64,000 nt of DNA, from the NCBI RefSeq assembly GCF_026738875.1, contig NZ_JAPQFJ010000003.1:124001-188000 (forward strand), read 5' to 3'. Made by a program: the position numbers and the translations under genes. Every line of letters begins with the position of its first letter. Within the stretch, counting starts at the first letter, position 1. Shown one piece after another: positions 38,605-48,165 of the stretch. The notes under the pieces were generated by a model that was not told where the DNA came from, did no database searches, and saw only the letters and a list, made by a program, of their open reading frames with translations. The stretch is from Clostridium brassicae (lineage in GTDB: Bacteria > Bacillota > Clostridia > Clostridiales > Clostridiaceae).

Positions 38605-40182
38605 ATGGAAAAGGGATATGTTTCATTAATTCTTCATAGTCATCTACCGTATGTAAGGCATCCTGAGGTGGAAGATGCACTTGAGGAAAGGTGGTTTTTT
38701 GAAGCAATAAATGAATGTTATATACCTCTTATAAATGTTTATGATAATCTGCTCAGAGATAAAATAGATTTTAAAATTACAATGTCGATAACGCCACCGC
38801 TTATGGCTATGCTTGAAGATGATTACTTAAATAAAAGATATCTTACTTACATAAAATCATGCATAGAACTTTCAGAAAAAGAATTAATGAGAACAAAAAG
38901 AGAAAAAGAGTTAAATAAAGTTGCTGTTTTTTATAATAAAAGATTTAAAAAGACTTTAAGTACATATAAAAAATACAGCTGTAGATTAATGAATGCATTT
39001 AAGAAATTTGATAAGAGTGGTCATCTTGAAATTATAACTTGTTCTGCAACGCATGCACTGCTTCCTTTGTTAACAGTAAACCCGGAAGCTGTACGAGCTC
39101 AAATATCTGAAGGAGTTGAATCTTATACAGAATGTATGGGTCATAAACCCGAAGGAATATGGCTTCCAGAGTGTGCTTATTGTAGTGAACTTGATGATAT
39201 ACTAAAAGAGAATGGATTAAAATATTTTATTTTAGAAGACAAAGGAATTTTGAATGCTTCTCCTAAGCCTTTATATGGAACTTATGCACCGATATGCACT
39301 TCTAATGGAATATGTGCTTTGGGAAGGGATATGGACTCTTCAAAGCAGGTTTGGAGTAGCTATATGGGGTACCCTGGAGATGTAAACTACAGGGAATTTT
39401 ATAGGGATTTAGGATATGACGCTCCTATGGAATATATAGCTCCTTATATAAATAGATCAGGCATAAGAGTTGACACAGGTGTTAAATATTATAGAATAAC
39501 AGGTAATACAGAGCATAAAGAATATTATAATAGAGAAGAGGCTTTAAATAAGGCAAAGGAGCATGGAGAACATTTTTCTAAAGGAAGAAATGATTCAATA
39601 AATTTAATTAGTAAAGACATGGAGGTTCCTCCTATAATAGTATGTCCTTATGATACTGAATTATTTGGTCATTGGTGGTTTGAAGGACCAGATTTTATAG
39701 AAGAATTTATGAGACAAGCAAGTAAACAAGCTAATGATTTTAAATTAATCACTCCATCAGAGTATATAAATAAGAATTCAATTATTCAGTGCTGTACTCC
39801 AGCCGCGTCTAGTTGGGGAGAAAATAGTGATTATTCTGTATGGTTAAATCAATCAAATCATTGGATATATAGAAGATTACATGAATGTGAACGGCTAATG
39901 ATAAAGCTTGCAAATCAATATAAAAAACCACGTATTATTAAAAGAAGAGCTTTAAATCAAGCCGCAAGGGAGCTCATGTTAGCGGAATCTTCTGATTGGC
40001 CTTTTATAATTAAAAATAATACTACTGTAGAGTATGCAATAAGAAGAGTTAATACTCATGTAGAAAGATTTAGAAAGCTTTACTCAGACATAACTAAAAA
40101 TAAGATAGATAATGAGTGGCTTTCAAGAATAGAGAAATTAGACAATATATTTCCTTCTATAGACTATAAAATCTATAAATGA
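38605..40182 (+). CDS. Glycoside hydrolase family 57 (1,4-alpha-glucan branching enzyme type)
   Basis: The 525-residue protein has the GH57 layout: HSHLPYVRHPE at the N-terminus, nucleophile Glu in GIWLPECAY and the acid Asp in CPYDTELFGHWWFEGP. A helical domain (DUF1957) follows. Branching enzymes of this family transfer alpha-glucan chains to make 1,6 links, but some members are amylases. No other glycogen gene is in the window. Confidence 0.85.
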   Translation: MEKGYVSLILHSHLPYVRHPEVEDALEERWFFEAINECYIPLINVYDNLLRDKIDFKITMSITPPLMAMLEDDYLNKRYLTYIKSCIELSEKELMRTKREKELNKVAVFYNKRFKKTLSTYKKYSCRLMNAFKKFDKSGHLEIITCSATHALLPLLTVNPEAVRAQISEGVESYTECMGHKPEGIWLPECAYCSELDDILKENGLKYFILEDKGILNASPKPLYGTYAPICTSNGICALGRDMDSSKQVWSSYMGYPGDVNYREFYRDLGYDAPMEYIAPYINRSGIRVDTGVKYYRITGNTEHKEYYNREEALNKAKEHGEHFSKGRNDSINLISKDMEVPPIIVCPYDTELFGHWWFEGPDFIEEFMRQASKQANDFKLITPSEYINKNSIIQCCTPAASSWGENSDYSVWLNQSNHWIYRRLHECERLMIKLANQYKKPRIIKRRALNQAARELMLAESSDWPFIIKNNTTVEYAIRRVNTHVERFRKLYSDITKNKIDNEWLSRIEKLDNIFPSIDYKIYK

Positions 40183-40198
40183 TTATTTAAAAATTCAT

Positions 40199-40238
40199 AA
40201 AAAGTCTCTGGAAACTTTAAATTTGCAGAGACTTTTTA
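40199..40238 (+). terminator. Terminator after the GH57 gene
   Basis: AAAAAGTCTCTG (40199-40210) and CAGAGACTTTTT (40226-40237) pair over 12 bases. Confidence 0.85.
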
Positions 40239-40355
40239 ATATGTTAATGACTTTTTATTTTTTATGTTATAATTTATAATACTTTATAGAGGAGTATGTT
40301 TATATTATGGGGAATTGTTAGGATATACTAGAGTTCAAATTGAAAAGGAGAGTTT

Positions 40356-41609
40356 ATGAATAAAAATATTTTTGATTTAAAGAAGCATAGGTTGGCTAAT
40401 GGCTTAACTGTTGTGACAATAAAGAAAGATACTGAATTGGCTGCTTTAAATGTGGGTATAGAAATAGGTTCTATGTATGAAAAAGTTAGTGAAAAAGGTA
40501 TTTCTCATTTTGTAGAACATATGCTGTTTAAAGGAACAAAAAATAGAACAAATGAAAAGTTAAATGAAGAGTTAGAGCAAAGAGCAGGAGAATATAATGC
40601 TTATACAGATTATGATTGTACTGTTTATAGTATGACTGTTTTAAAAGAGGAATTAGAATCTTCAATAGAGTTAGTAAGTGATATGATTCAAAATGCAATT
40701 TTCCCAAAAGAAGAAATCGAAAAAGAAAGAGGCGTGATTTTAGCAGAAATAAGGACAAGCAAAGATGATGTAGAAGACTATAGTTATAAAAAGGTTATGG
40801 AGTGTGCATTTAAAAAGAGTTCAATTAGAATTGAAACTATAGGGACTAAGAATACTGTGAAGAGATTCAAAAGGGAAGATTTAATGAATTTTTATAATAC
40901 TTATTATGTACCTAATAATGCTTGTATAACTTTAGTTTCGGCTTATTCTCATGAGGAAGCATATAAATTAATAGAAAAGTATTTTAAAGATTGGAAGAAT
41001 AAAGAGTTTAAAAGAGAAAAAGTGATAGTAGAAAATAATATACCTATTAAAAAGGTTTCATATAAGCAGGATATAGAACAAAGTACTATACTATATTTAT
41101 ACACTTTTCATAATTTAAATAAAGAGGAGGAATTAGCTCTTAGAATTCTTAATTATAAGTTTGGAGAAAGTGCTAATTCAGTACTTTTTAGAAGATTAAG
41201 AGAAGAAAAGGGTTTAGCATATGATATTTATTCTGAAATGGATTTAGATAAGCATGTTAAGATCCTTACTATATATACAGGAGTTAATGATGAAGATGTT
41301 AGTGAAGCAATAGATACCATAAATAAATCCATAGAAGATATAAAAGATGAAAAAATAGTCATAGATGAAAAAAGTGTAATGCTCATGAAAAAGGTATTAA
41401 AAACAGCAGTGGCAAGTACATTAGAGGATTCTACTCAGATAAGTGACTATATACTGCATCAAATTATAGATAAAAAAGATATATATGAATTCATTGATGA
41501 CATGAAGGATATGGAGAAATTGGAGAGTAAGCATATATATGAAGTTGCAAGAAAAGTGTTTAACAATCCGACTATACACGTTTTACTATCTGAAAAGAGT
41601 GATGAATAA
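40356..41609 (+). CDS. M16-family zinc metallopeptidase
   Basis: The 417-residue protein has the inverted zinc motif HFVEHMLFKGT (HxxEH) and the downstream Glu in the RGVILAEIRT region, typical of one-chain bacterial M16B peptidases. The C-terminal half is the paired non-catalytic domain. Its stop overlaps the recX start by one base, so translation is probably coupled. The substrate is unknown. Confidence 0.92.
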   Translation: MNKNIFDLKKHRLANGLTVVTIKKDTELAALNVGIEIGSMYEKVSEKGISHFVEHMLFKGTKNRTNEKLNEELEQRAGEYNAYTDYDCTVYSMTVLKEELESSIELVSDMIQNAIFPKEEIEKERGVILAEIRTSKDDVEDYSYKKVMECAFKKSSIRIETIGTKNTVKRFKREDLMNFYNTYYVPNNACITLVSAYSHEEAYKLIEKYFKDWKNKEFKREKVIVENNIPIKKVSYKQDIEQSTILYLYTFHNLNKEEELALRILNYKFGESANSVLFRRLREEKGLAYDIYSEMDLDKHVKILTIYTGVNDEDVSEAIDTINKSIEDIKDEKIVIDEKSVMLMKKVLKTAVASTLEDSTQISDYILHQIIDKKDIYEFIDDMKDMEKLESKHIYEVARKVFNNPTIHVLLSEKSDE

Positions 41610-42454
41610 TGAAAAAAGTTATAACTAAAATAGAAATGCAAAAAAAAGATAAAAACAGAGTAAATGTATTTTTAAATGAAGAATTCGCTTTTGCATGTAG
41701 TACAGAGTTGATTTATTATCACAGCCTTGAGAAAGGTAGAGAAATAGATATAGATGTATTAAAGGATATAATAGAAGAAGATAATTATATAAAAGCTAAA
41801 AATTCTGCTTTAAGACTAATAGAAAAAAGTTATAAAACAGAAAGTGAAGTTTTTGCAAAACTTACTAAGTTGGAGTATAATAGTAAAACTTCTTCTAGAG
41901 TTATGGAATTTTTAAAGGAATATGGTTTTGTAGATGATATAAGATACACAGAGATGTTTATAAGAGAAAAAATTAAGTCTTGTGGAAAAAACAAAATAGA
42001 ATATATGCTCATAAAAAAAGGCATTCCCGAGGAAATAATAAAGGAAGTTTTAGATAAAGTAACATATGATTCTCAATTAGAAATTGCTGAAAAATTAGGA
42101 GAAAAGAAGTATTATGTTATTATAAAAAGTGAAGAGGATGATAAAAAAATTTATAATAAAATATCAAATTACCTTTTATCTAGAGGGTATGATTATAGTA
42201 TAATAAATAGTGTTTTAAGAAAGATTATTCAGCTTCACGAAGTAACTAAATTACAGAAAAAAGAAATGATGCCAAAAGATAATATAGATGATATAGAGGA
42301 ATTAAAGAATATTGCAATGAAAAGATATAATATAATAATAAAATCTGAGAAAGATAGTGTTAAAATCTATAGAAAATTAGGGCAGTATCTACTTAGAAGA
42401 GGATATAAATGGGAAGAAATAAAAAGAGTACTTAATGAACTTATGGAAGACTAA
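41609..42454 (+). CDS. recX: RecX regulatory protein, extended
   Basis: The 281-residue protein has three-helix RecX repeats (ALRLIEKSYKTESEV, VMEFLKEYGFVDDIRYTEMF). RecX restrains RecA filaments. It is much longer than the usual 150-210 residues because of two similar C-terminal units, each reading YYVIIKSEEDDKKIY- or YNIIIKSEKDSVKIY-like and ending in a LLxRGY segment. This indicates an internal duplication. Confidence 0.85.
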   Translation: MKKVITKIEMQKKDKNRVNVFLNEEFAFACSTELIYYHSLEKGREIDIDVLKDIIEEDNYIKAKNSALRLIEKSYKTESEVFAKLTKLEYNSKTSSRVMEFLKEYGFVDDIRYTEMFIREKIKSCGKNKIEYMLIKKGIPEEIIKEVLDKVTYDSQLEIAEKLGEKKYYVIIKSEEDDKKIYNKISNYLLSRGYDYSIINSVLRKIIQLHEVTKLQKKEMMPKDNIDDIEELKNIAMKRYNIIIKSEKDSVKIYRKLGQYLLRRGYKWEEIKRVLNELMED

Positions 42455-42480
42455 AGGTTTATGATAAAGGAGGTGATTGT

Positions 42481-43635
42481 ATGAATAAAAATCCAGTAGA
42501 TGCAGCTTTAATACTAGTATTTTTATATCCATTATTAAAAGGATTCCTATTTAAATTTTCTTCTAAAAATATGAAGAGTGATATAGAAGAGATTGGAGGA
42601 TATATTTCTTTTATAATAGGGGTGATTTTGGGGACTTATCTTACTAAAAAAATATTTATGATTCATCAAGATGGAGTATACGCTAAAATATATAACAATA
42701 TTCCAGAGCAGATTATTTCTGCACTAGAAAGCAAACCGCTTTTGATTTATGTTTTAGTTATGCCTATTATAATATTTTTAATTTATAAGGTTGTTCAAAT
42801 AATAATCGATCTTATAAACAGTATAACTTTATATCCATTATTGGATAGTATAGAAGACCTATTAAAAGGAAAAAGTGGATTTGTTAAAAGAATTATAGGT
42901 TTATTATTTCAACTTCCCAAGGGAGTGTGTTATGTAATTCTTTTAGCCTTAGTTTTGAATGTACTTGTTATAATAGGTGTTAATGACACATATAACAAGA
43001 AGCTTAATGAGTCAAAATTGTATGGTAATATATGCAAAAATATTATAAATCCCATAACAAATTCTAAGCTTGCCAAAAAAATTCCTAATGTAATAAATGA
43101 CTCTTTTAAAATAGTTATAAAGAATTCAGAAGATCAACCTGGAAATGAGTCTGGAAAAACTATAGTTTATTATAATGGTATAACTTTGTCTGAAGGTATA
43201 AAATCAAATGAAGAAATAGATAGTTTTAGTAGAGAACTTGTTAAAAATAAGAAAACATCAAAGGAAAAGGCAAAAATTATATATAATTGGATAGGTCAAA
43301 ATATAGAGTATGATTATGATAAGGTGGACAAGATATTAGATAATGATTTTACTATAAAATCAGGAGCTATAAATACTTTTAATACAAAAAAAGGGATTTG
43401 TTTCGACTATTCGTGTCTTTATTCAGCTATGTGCAAGGCGAATAACATAAAAGTAAGGATTGTAACAGGGGAAGGATTTAATGGATCCAATTGGGTAAGT
43501 CATGCTTGGAATGAAGTGTATATAAGTGAAGAAAATAAATGGATAAACGTGGATACAACTTTCTATAAGGGTGGAAATTATTTTGATAGTTCTATTTTTA
43601 AGCTTGACCATAAAGACAGAAAAATAGCTGGATAA
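42481..43635 (+). CDS. Membrane protein with transglutaminase-like domain
   Basis: The 384-residue protein has four membrane spans resembling a CvpA-like region in the first 170 residues. A transglutaminase-like domain follows, with Cys in KKGICFDYS, His in SHAWNEVY and Asp in INVDTTF. The triad suggests a cysteine protease or amidase acting outside the cell. No target is evident. Confidence 0.82.
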   Translation: MNKNPVDAALILVFLYPLLKGFLFKFSSKNMKSDIEEIGGYISFIIGVILGTYLTKKIFMIHQDGVYAKIYNNIPEQIISALESKPLLIYVLVMPIIIFLIYKVVQIIIDLINSITLYPLLDSIEDLLKGKSGFVKRIIGLLFQLPKGVCYVILLALVLNVLVIIGVNDTYNKKLNESKLYGNICKNIINPITNSKLAKKIPNVINDSFKIVIKNSEDQPGNESGKTIVYYNGITLSEGIKSNEEIDSFSRELVKNKKTSKEKAKIIYNWIGQNIEYDYDKVDKILDNDFTIKSGAINTFNTKKGICFDYSCLYSAMCKANNIKVRIVTGEGFNGSNWVSHAWNEVYISEENKWINVDTTFYKGGNYFDSSIFKLDHKDRKIAG

Positions 43636-43674
43636 ATTTAATATTAAAATAAAGATTAAGTTTAGGAGAACAAT

Positions 43675-45039
43675 ATGGTGATAGAGAGATTTGCAAGTAA
43701 AATTTTTGTTTCATTTTTAGAAGCTATACCGATTCTATTAATGTACTTAAAGATTGTTCAAAAAGAATATTATTTAAAGAAACATAAAGGAAGAATGTTA
43801 TTATTTGTAATAATGCATGCCGTTTTTGCTTCATGGGCATTTATTAGTTTTCCTAAAGGTGAGCATACTATTGCAATAATTGGGTCTTTAATAATAGTAT
43901 TATCTATATTGACTTCTACATTGTTAAAACATTCTGTTATAGCTGTATTAATATCAATAATATACATATTGAGTATTGAATTAGTCTGTATCTCTATTTT
44001 TTCTATGTGTGTTGGAGAAAATAGTATATTATTATTAAATAATATTAAAGCAGATATTATTTTTTCTATAGTATTGAATTTTGTAAGATTAGTAGTTTTA
44101 GCAATTATTTATAAAGTCAATATAAGTTTTATAAAATTAAATTCAAGAGATGAAGAGGATACTATAACTTCTTATTGGATCCTTGGTATTGCTATTATGT
44201 TAGTTTATATTTCAAGTATGAACATTATTATTAGTAACAAAGTAAATATTGTGTTATATCAGGTTATTTTAATTTTTATGTTTATGTTTTTTGTTATTAT
44301 AGGAATTGTAGATTATAAAAAGAGAATAGATTTAAATAAAATAAGGAATAAGTTTGAACTAAAAAAAGAGTATGCTAATAACCTTGAAAGTATAATAGAT
44401 ATTATAAGAAGAGAAAAGCATGATTTTGCGAACCATATAAATACAATTTATGCTATGTGTGTACTAAACAAGCCAAATACGCTTGAACATATAAAAGAGT
44501 ATTTGCAAAGAACTACAAATAATTTGGAATCATCATATAAGTTTTTTGATACTGGAAACAATTATATAGATGGGTTAATTGCTATGAAAAGTAACTATGC
44601 TTTAGAAAATGATATCTACTTAGATGTTGAATTTGATGAATCTTTAGAAGTGGTAAGAGTTGAAGATAATGACTTGGTAGGTATTATAAGCAATATTTTG
44701 GATAATGCATTTCAAGCATTTAATCAAGGAAACCATGAGGGAAAAAAGATAGTATCTACATATGGATATGTTGAAGATAATAAGTATTATTTATGCATAG
44801 CCAACAATGGGCCAATGATTCCTAATGAATCAGCAAAAAAAATATTTGAAAAAGGTTTCTCTACTAAAAAGAACCAGAAAAAAGATCATGGTTTTGGTTT
44901 ATATATTGTTAGGAATCTTGTTAGAAAAAATGGAGGTAACATATCTTTAATAAGTTCTTCAAAAGAAACTGAATTTTTAATTGAATTTCAGTTAAAAGAG
45001 GAATACTATAGAAAAACACTTAATGAAAACCTTAAATAA
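43675..45039 (+). CDS. Orphan GHKL-type sensor histidine kinase
   Basis: The 454-residue protein has six or seven membrane spans (residues 5-215), a coiled linker, a phospho-acceptor helix with REKHDFANHIN, and an AgrC/CitA-type ATPase with DNAFQAF and GFGLYIVRNLV. Such kinases often sense peptides. No response regulator lies next to it, so its partner must be elsewhere. Confidence 0.88.
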   Translation: MVIERFASKIFVSFLEAIPILLMYLKIVQKEYYLKKHKGRMLLFVIMHAVFASWAFISFPKGEHTIAIIGSLIIVLSILTSTLLKHSVIAVLISIIYILSIELVCISIFSMCVGENSILLLNNIKADIIFSIVLNFVRLVVLAIIYKVNISFIKLNSRDEEDTITSYWILGIAIMLVYISSMNIIISNKVNIVLYQVILIFMFMFFVIIGIVDYKKRIDLNKIRNKFELKKEYANNLESIIDIIRREKHDFANHINTIYAMCVLNKPNTLEHIKEYLQRTTNNLESSYKFFDTGNNYIDGLIAMKSNYALENDIYLDVEFDESLEVVRVEDNDLVGIISNILDNAFQAFNQGNHEGKKIVSTYGYVEDNKYYLCIANNGPMIPNESAKKIFEKGFSTKKNQKKDHGFGLYIVRNLVRKNGGNISLISSSKETEFLIEFQLKEEYYRKTLNENLK

Positions 45040-45070
45040 AATTGATTTATTCAATTTTATTTAAGGTTTT
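45026..45070. terminator. Convergent terminator over both stop codons
   Basis: Perfect 20-base arms (45026-45045 with 45051-45070) include the last codons of both the GHKL kinase and the TPR gene. A and T runs lie on either side. Confidence 0.88.
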
Positions 45071-45404
45071 TAATTATTAAGTTTATAGCTTTTTCACATT
45101 CGTAATCATTATTATCTAAAGCCCAAGCTGTGTTAAAGTATATTAAGGCTTTTTTAGTGTTTTTTAACATAGCATAACAGTAGCCTAAATTAAAAAAGTA
45201 TCTACTGTCAATTTTATTTTTTAAAGCTTCTTTTAAAAGAGGAATAGCATTAGTATAATCCTGTAATTTAATAAAGCATACAGCAGTATTATATAAAGAT
45301 GCAGTTTCATTTTCTTTAATAGCAATAGCTTTTTTATAGATATCTATAGCTTTTTTATATTCTTTATCATTATATAAATTATTTGCTCTTTCAAAGTAAC
45401 CCAT
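45057..45404 (-). CDS. Tetratricopeptide repeat protein
   Basis: The 115-residue protein contains about three TPR units (ANNLYNDKEYKKAIDIYKKA, AVCFIKLQDYTNAIPLLKEA and a further one). TPRs mediate protein contacts, and no partner is indicated. It is read from its own ribosome site AGGAGGTT-like on the minus strand. Confidence 0.88.
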   Translation of the reverse strand: MGYFERANNLYNDKEYKKAIDIYKKAIAIKENETASLYNTAVCFIKLQDYTNAIPLLKEALKNKIDSRYFFNLGYCYAMLKNTKKALIYFNTAWALDNNDYECEKAINLIIKNLK

Positions 45405-45501
45405 GTATAAACCTCCAAATTACTAAATTATTTAGATTATTGTCTGATTATATTAAAAATATTCAATTTATAATCAAGTAATAACTAAAAAAAATAATTT
45501 A

Positions 45502-45534
45502 CCCCATAATTCATAATTAAAGTGAATTATGGGG
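45502..45534. terminator. Terminator downstream of the ABC permease
   Basis: CCCCATAATTCA and TGAATTATGGGG pair over 12 bases. On the minus strand T-rich sequence follows the hairpin, ending the ABC operon. Confidence 0.8.
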
Positions 45535-45542
45535 CTGAGTTG

Positions 45543-46349
45543 TCAATTATGAGAAGTATGCTTAATTAAGTGTTTTTCCAGATAAGCAACTAAGGCATAC
45601 ATTAGAAAAGCTAAAATAGATAGTATTATAATACTCATCATAACCATATCTAGTTCAGATACTTGACCACCAAATATAATTAAGAAGCCAAGACCCTCTT
45701 TTGCGACTAGAAATTCTCCCATTATAACCCCTACCCATGAAAGACCTACATTTATTTTTAAAGCTGATATTATTGTAGGTATAGAAGCTGGGATTATAAG
45801 ATAACTTAAAATTTGCCTTTTACTAGATCCAAAGGTTGTTAAAAGTTTAATTTTATCTTCATCAACTTCTTTAAAACCATTAAGAATATTTATTATTGTT
45901 ACAACTATAGATATTAAAAGTGCAATTATAATTATAGCTCCTATACCATTACCAACCCAAAAGATTATAATAGGTGCTAAAGCTACTTTTGGCAATGCGT
46001 TTAGAACAACAAGATAGGGATCAAGTACCTTTGAGGCAAAATCAGACCACCACAAAAGTATGGCTATTATAGTTCCTAATATTGTACCTAGTAAAAATCC
46101 TAATATGGTTTCAACACAGGTTATGATGATATGCCTAAATAGGGTTCCTTCACTATATATTTTTAAAAAGCTTTTCCACATTCGTGAGGGAGTACTAGTA
46201 AGAAATGGGTCTATTAGACCTGTATCGCCAGCTACCTCCCAAAAAACAAAGAACGCTACAAGAATAAGTAATCTAGTAATTATAACTTTTTCCTTTTCTT
46301 TTTTTATTTTTTTTATAAAATTTTCATGTTCTAAACTGTTTTTAATCAT
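45543..46349 (-). CDS. ABC transporter permease (SsuC/TauC/ThiX type)
   Basis: The 268-residue protein has about six membrane spans and the permease loop TTFGSSKRQILSYLIIPASIPTI that contacts the ATPase. It matches importers of sulfonates, nitrate, taurine or thiamine precursors; the substrate cannot be told. Its ATG overlaps the stop codon of the upstream ATPase gene, which the prophage has broken. Confidence 0.88.
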   Translation of the reverse strand: MIKNSLEHENFIKKIKKEKEKVIITRLLILVAFFVFWEVAGDTGLIDPFLTSTPSRMWKSFLKIYSEGTLFRHIIITCVETILGFLLGTILGTIIAILLWWSDFASKVLDPYLVVLNALPKVALAPIIIFWVGNGIGAIIIIALLISIVVTIINILNGFKEVDEDKIKLLTTFGSSKRQILSYLIIPASIPTIISALKINVGLSWVGVIMGEFLVAKEGLGFLIIFGGQVSELDMVMMSIIILSILAFLMYALVAYLEKHLIKHTSHN

Positions 46350-46527
46350 TCATATCTAACTCCTCCCAAATTGTATTAAAATATAGTCTAAATTCAGGAG
46401 CTTCTCTACATTTTAATGGGGAGTTATATTCTCCATTAAAGGTTAGTGGTACTTCCTTTTTTATTACCGCTGGACGTTTTGATAAAACCAGTACTCTATT
46501 AGACATAGATATGGCCTCTGCTATGTC
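46342..46527 (-). pseudogene. 3' fragment of an ABC-transporter ATPase gene, split by the prophage
   Basis: These 61 codons read DIAEAISMSNRVLVLSKRP and onward, the segment just after the switch histidine of SsuB/TauB ATPases, ending in EELDMND and a stop. Upstream the frame meets a TAA immediately outside the homology at 46528-46530. The rest of the gene should lie at the far end of the prophage, outside the window. The permease gene overlaps its end. Confidence 0.9.
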
Positions 46528-46543
46528 TTACAAAAAACAACTA
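46525..46543. other. Left prophage attachment junction (attL)
   Basis: Homology to the ABC ATPase stops at about 46527, and phage sequence with the recombinase terminator begins by 46543. The crossover dinucleotide must lie close to here, but the exact pair of bases needs the right junction. Confidence 0.75.
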
Positions 46544-46570
46544 AAAGAGTGGCGTATATTCCACTCTTTT
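46543..46570 (-). terminator. Terminator of the recombinase gene
   Basis: AAAAGAGTGG and CCACTCTTTT pair around eight bases, directly after the recombinase stop and next to attL. Confidence 0.85.
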
Positions 46571-48165
46571 TATATTAGTCTAGGTTTTATAGATAGCGTT
46601 TCTCCATCCCATAAAACGTATTCTATTAAATTCTTTATTAATCGTTTTTGTTGTTCAAATTCAAGATGTTCTATATTCTCTTTAGCGTACTGCATTTCTT
46701 TTCTTAATAGTTCATAGTTAATTTTATTTTCGTTTTCTTCTTCTTTGTTTTCTTGTAGTTGTTCAAGTTCTTTTTCTAAGTTTTGTATTTCTAAGTCTAT
46801 TTTTTCAATCTTATCTATTATGTATTTACTAGCTGTACTGTTTTCTGTATCTATTAACTTTTCTGTTAATTTTTCTATATCATCTTTTTTCTTATGTATA
46901 TCATTTTCTATATTAATTATTTTATCTATTGTATTTTCTTCTAATTCATCTTTATGTTTTGCATATTCATTTTTAGCAGTATATTCGTCTATATTAAAAC
47001 TTTTGATGTATTCTAACACCATTTTCTCAGCTTCTAAGCCATTTACATTTTTAACATTGCAGAGTGTTGTACGACTTTTTTCTTTTGTTTTACATTTGTA
47101 ATAGTGATGAGTAAGTTTTCCATCTACATATTTCCCGACTATTCTAAAAGTTGATCCACAATCTTTACACCTTAATACGGTGCTTAATAATGCTATTCTA
47201 GACGTATTAGTGCGTGGAGATAGTTTGGCATTATCTTTAATCATATCTTGTGTTAAAAGCCATATTTGTGTATTTATTATACCTTTATGAGTTCCTATAC
47301 ACACTATCCATTCTTTTAGTTCTTTTAATTTGTTTTTACTAAACTTCTGGTCAGTCCTGTTAAAGCATAGTAAACCTTTACTTTTGTTTATTCTAAATTC
47401 CTCTAAAGTGTTACAAATATTCATTTTATTATTACTAGCAAACTTATAAAAAACTTCATCCGCTATAACATAAACGGGATTAGTTAATATTTTTTTTAGA
47501 CTAGACATATCAAATATTTTATTTTTTCTGCTTTTGATTTTTTCTTTAATAGTCCAGCCTTGTAACTTTGACAAACTGCCTAATTTAATATATTGTTCAA
47601 ATAGTTGTTTTACTATTTTTAACTCTTTTTCATTTTCGATTAATCTTATATTTTCCTTTGAACCTTTTGTGTTGTAACCATATGGAGTTTGTCCGCCTAG
47701 CCACCGACCCATCTTAGCAAGTTCTAGCATATTATCTTTAACTCTTTCTGCTATAGTCTCACGCTCAAGCTGGGCAAACACAGAAGCTATATACATCATT
47801 GCACGTCCCATAGGCGTACTTGTGTCGAATTGTTCTCTTATACTAATAAAATCTACATTATATGCTTGTAAAAGTTCGATTATGTCTGAAAAGTCTGCAA
47901 TATTTCTACTGATTCTGTCTAATCTATAGCATATTAGCACATCAAATTTATTTTTCTTAATATTTTTAATTAATTTTTGAAATTGAGGTCTTTTTATGTT
48001 GCCACCTGTGAACCCTTCATCTTCAAATACACATATATCATAATTTTTATTATTATAAATCTTTTGAATATGATCTTTACATATTTGTATTTGATTTTCT
48101 ATAGATTCACTCCCCTCGCGTAGTCGTGACTTTCTGCTGTAAATCGCTATTCTTATCTTGTCCAC
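46570..48165 (-). CDS. Large serine recombinase (phage integrase)
   Basis: The 531-residue protein has the N-terminal resolvase domain with catalytic Ser in YSRKSR (near residue 10) and RLDRISRN. The recombinase domain is followed by a zinc ribbon (CKDCGSTFRIVGK and a later CNVKN) and a long C-terminal coiled coil (residues 430-500). Such enzymes integrate phage by attP x attB recombination and need a directionality factor to excise. It starts at GTG behind GGAGGAAGG, and its stop lies about 40 bases from attL. Confidence 0.95.
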   Translation of the reverse strand: MDKIRIAIYSRKSRLREGSESIENQIQICKDHIQKIYNNKNYDICVFEDEGFTGGNIKRPQFQKLIKNIKKNKFDVLICYRLDRISRNIADFSDIIELLQAYNVDFISIREQFDTSTPMGRAMMYIASVFAQLERETIAERVKDNMLELAKMGRWLGGQTPYGYNTKGSKENIRLIENEKELKIVKQLFEQYIKLGSLSKLQGWTIKEKIKSRKNKIFDMSSLKKILTNPVYVIADEVFYKFASNNKMNICNTLEEFRINKSKGLLCFNRTDQKFSKNKLKELKEWIVCIGTHKGIINTQIWLLTQDMIKDNAKLSPRTNTSRIALLSTVLRCKDCGSTFRIVGKYVDGKLTHHYYKCKTKEKSRTTLCNVKNVNGLEAEKMVLEYIKSFNIDEYTAKNEYAKHKDELEENTIDKIINIENDIHKKKDDIEKLTEKLIDTENSTASKYIIDKIEKIDLEIQNLEKELEQLQENKEEENENKINYELLRKEMQYAKENIEHLEFEQQKRLIKNLIEYVLWDGETLSIKPRLI

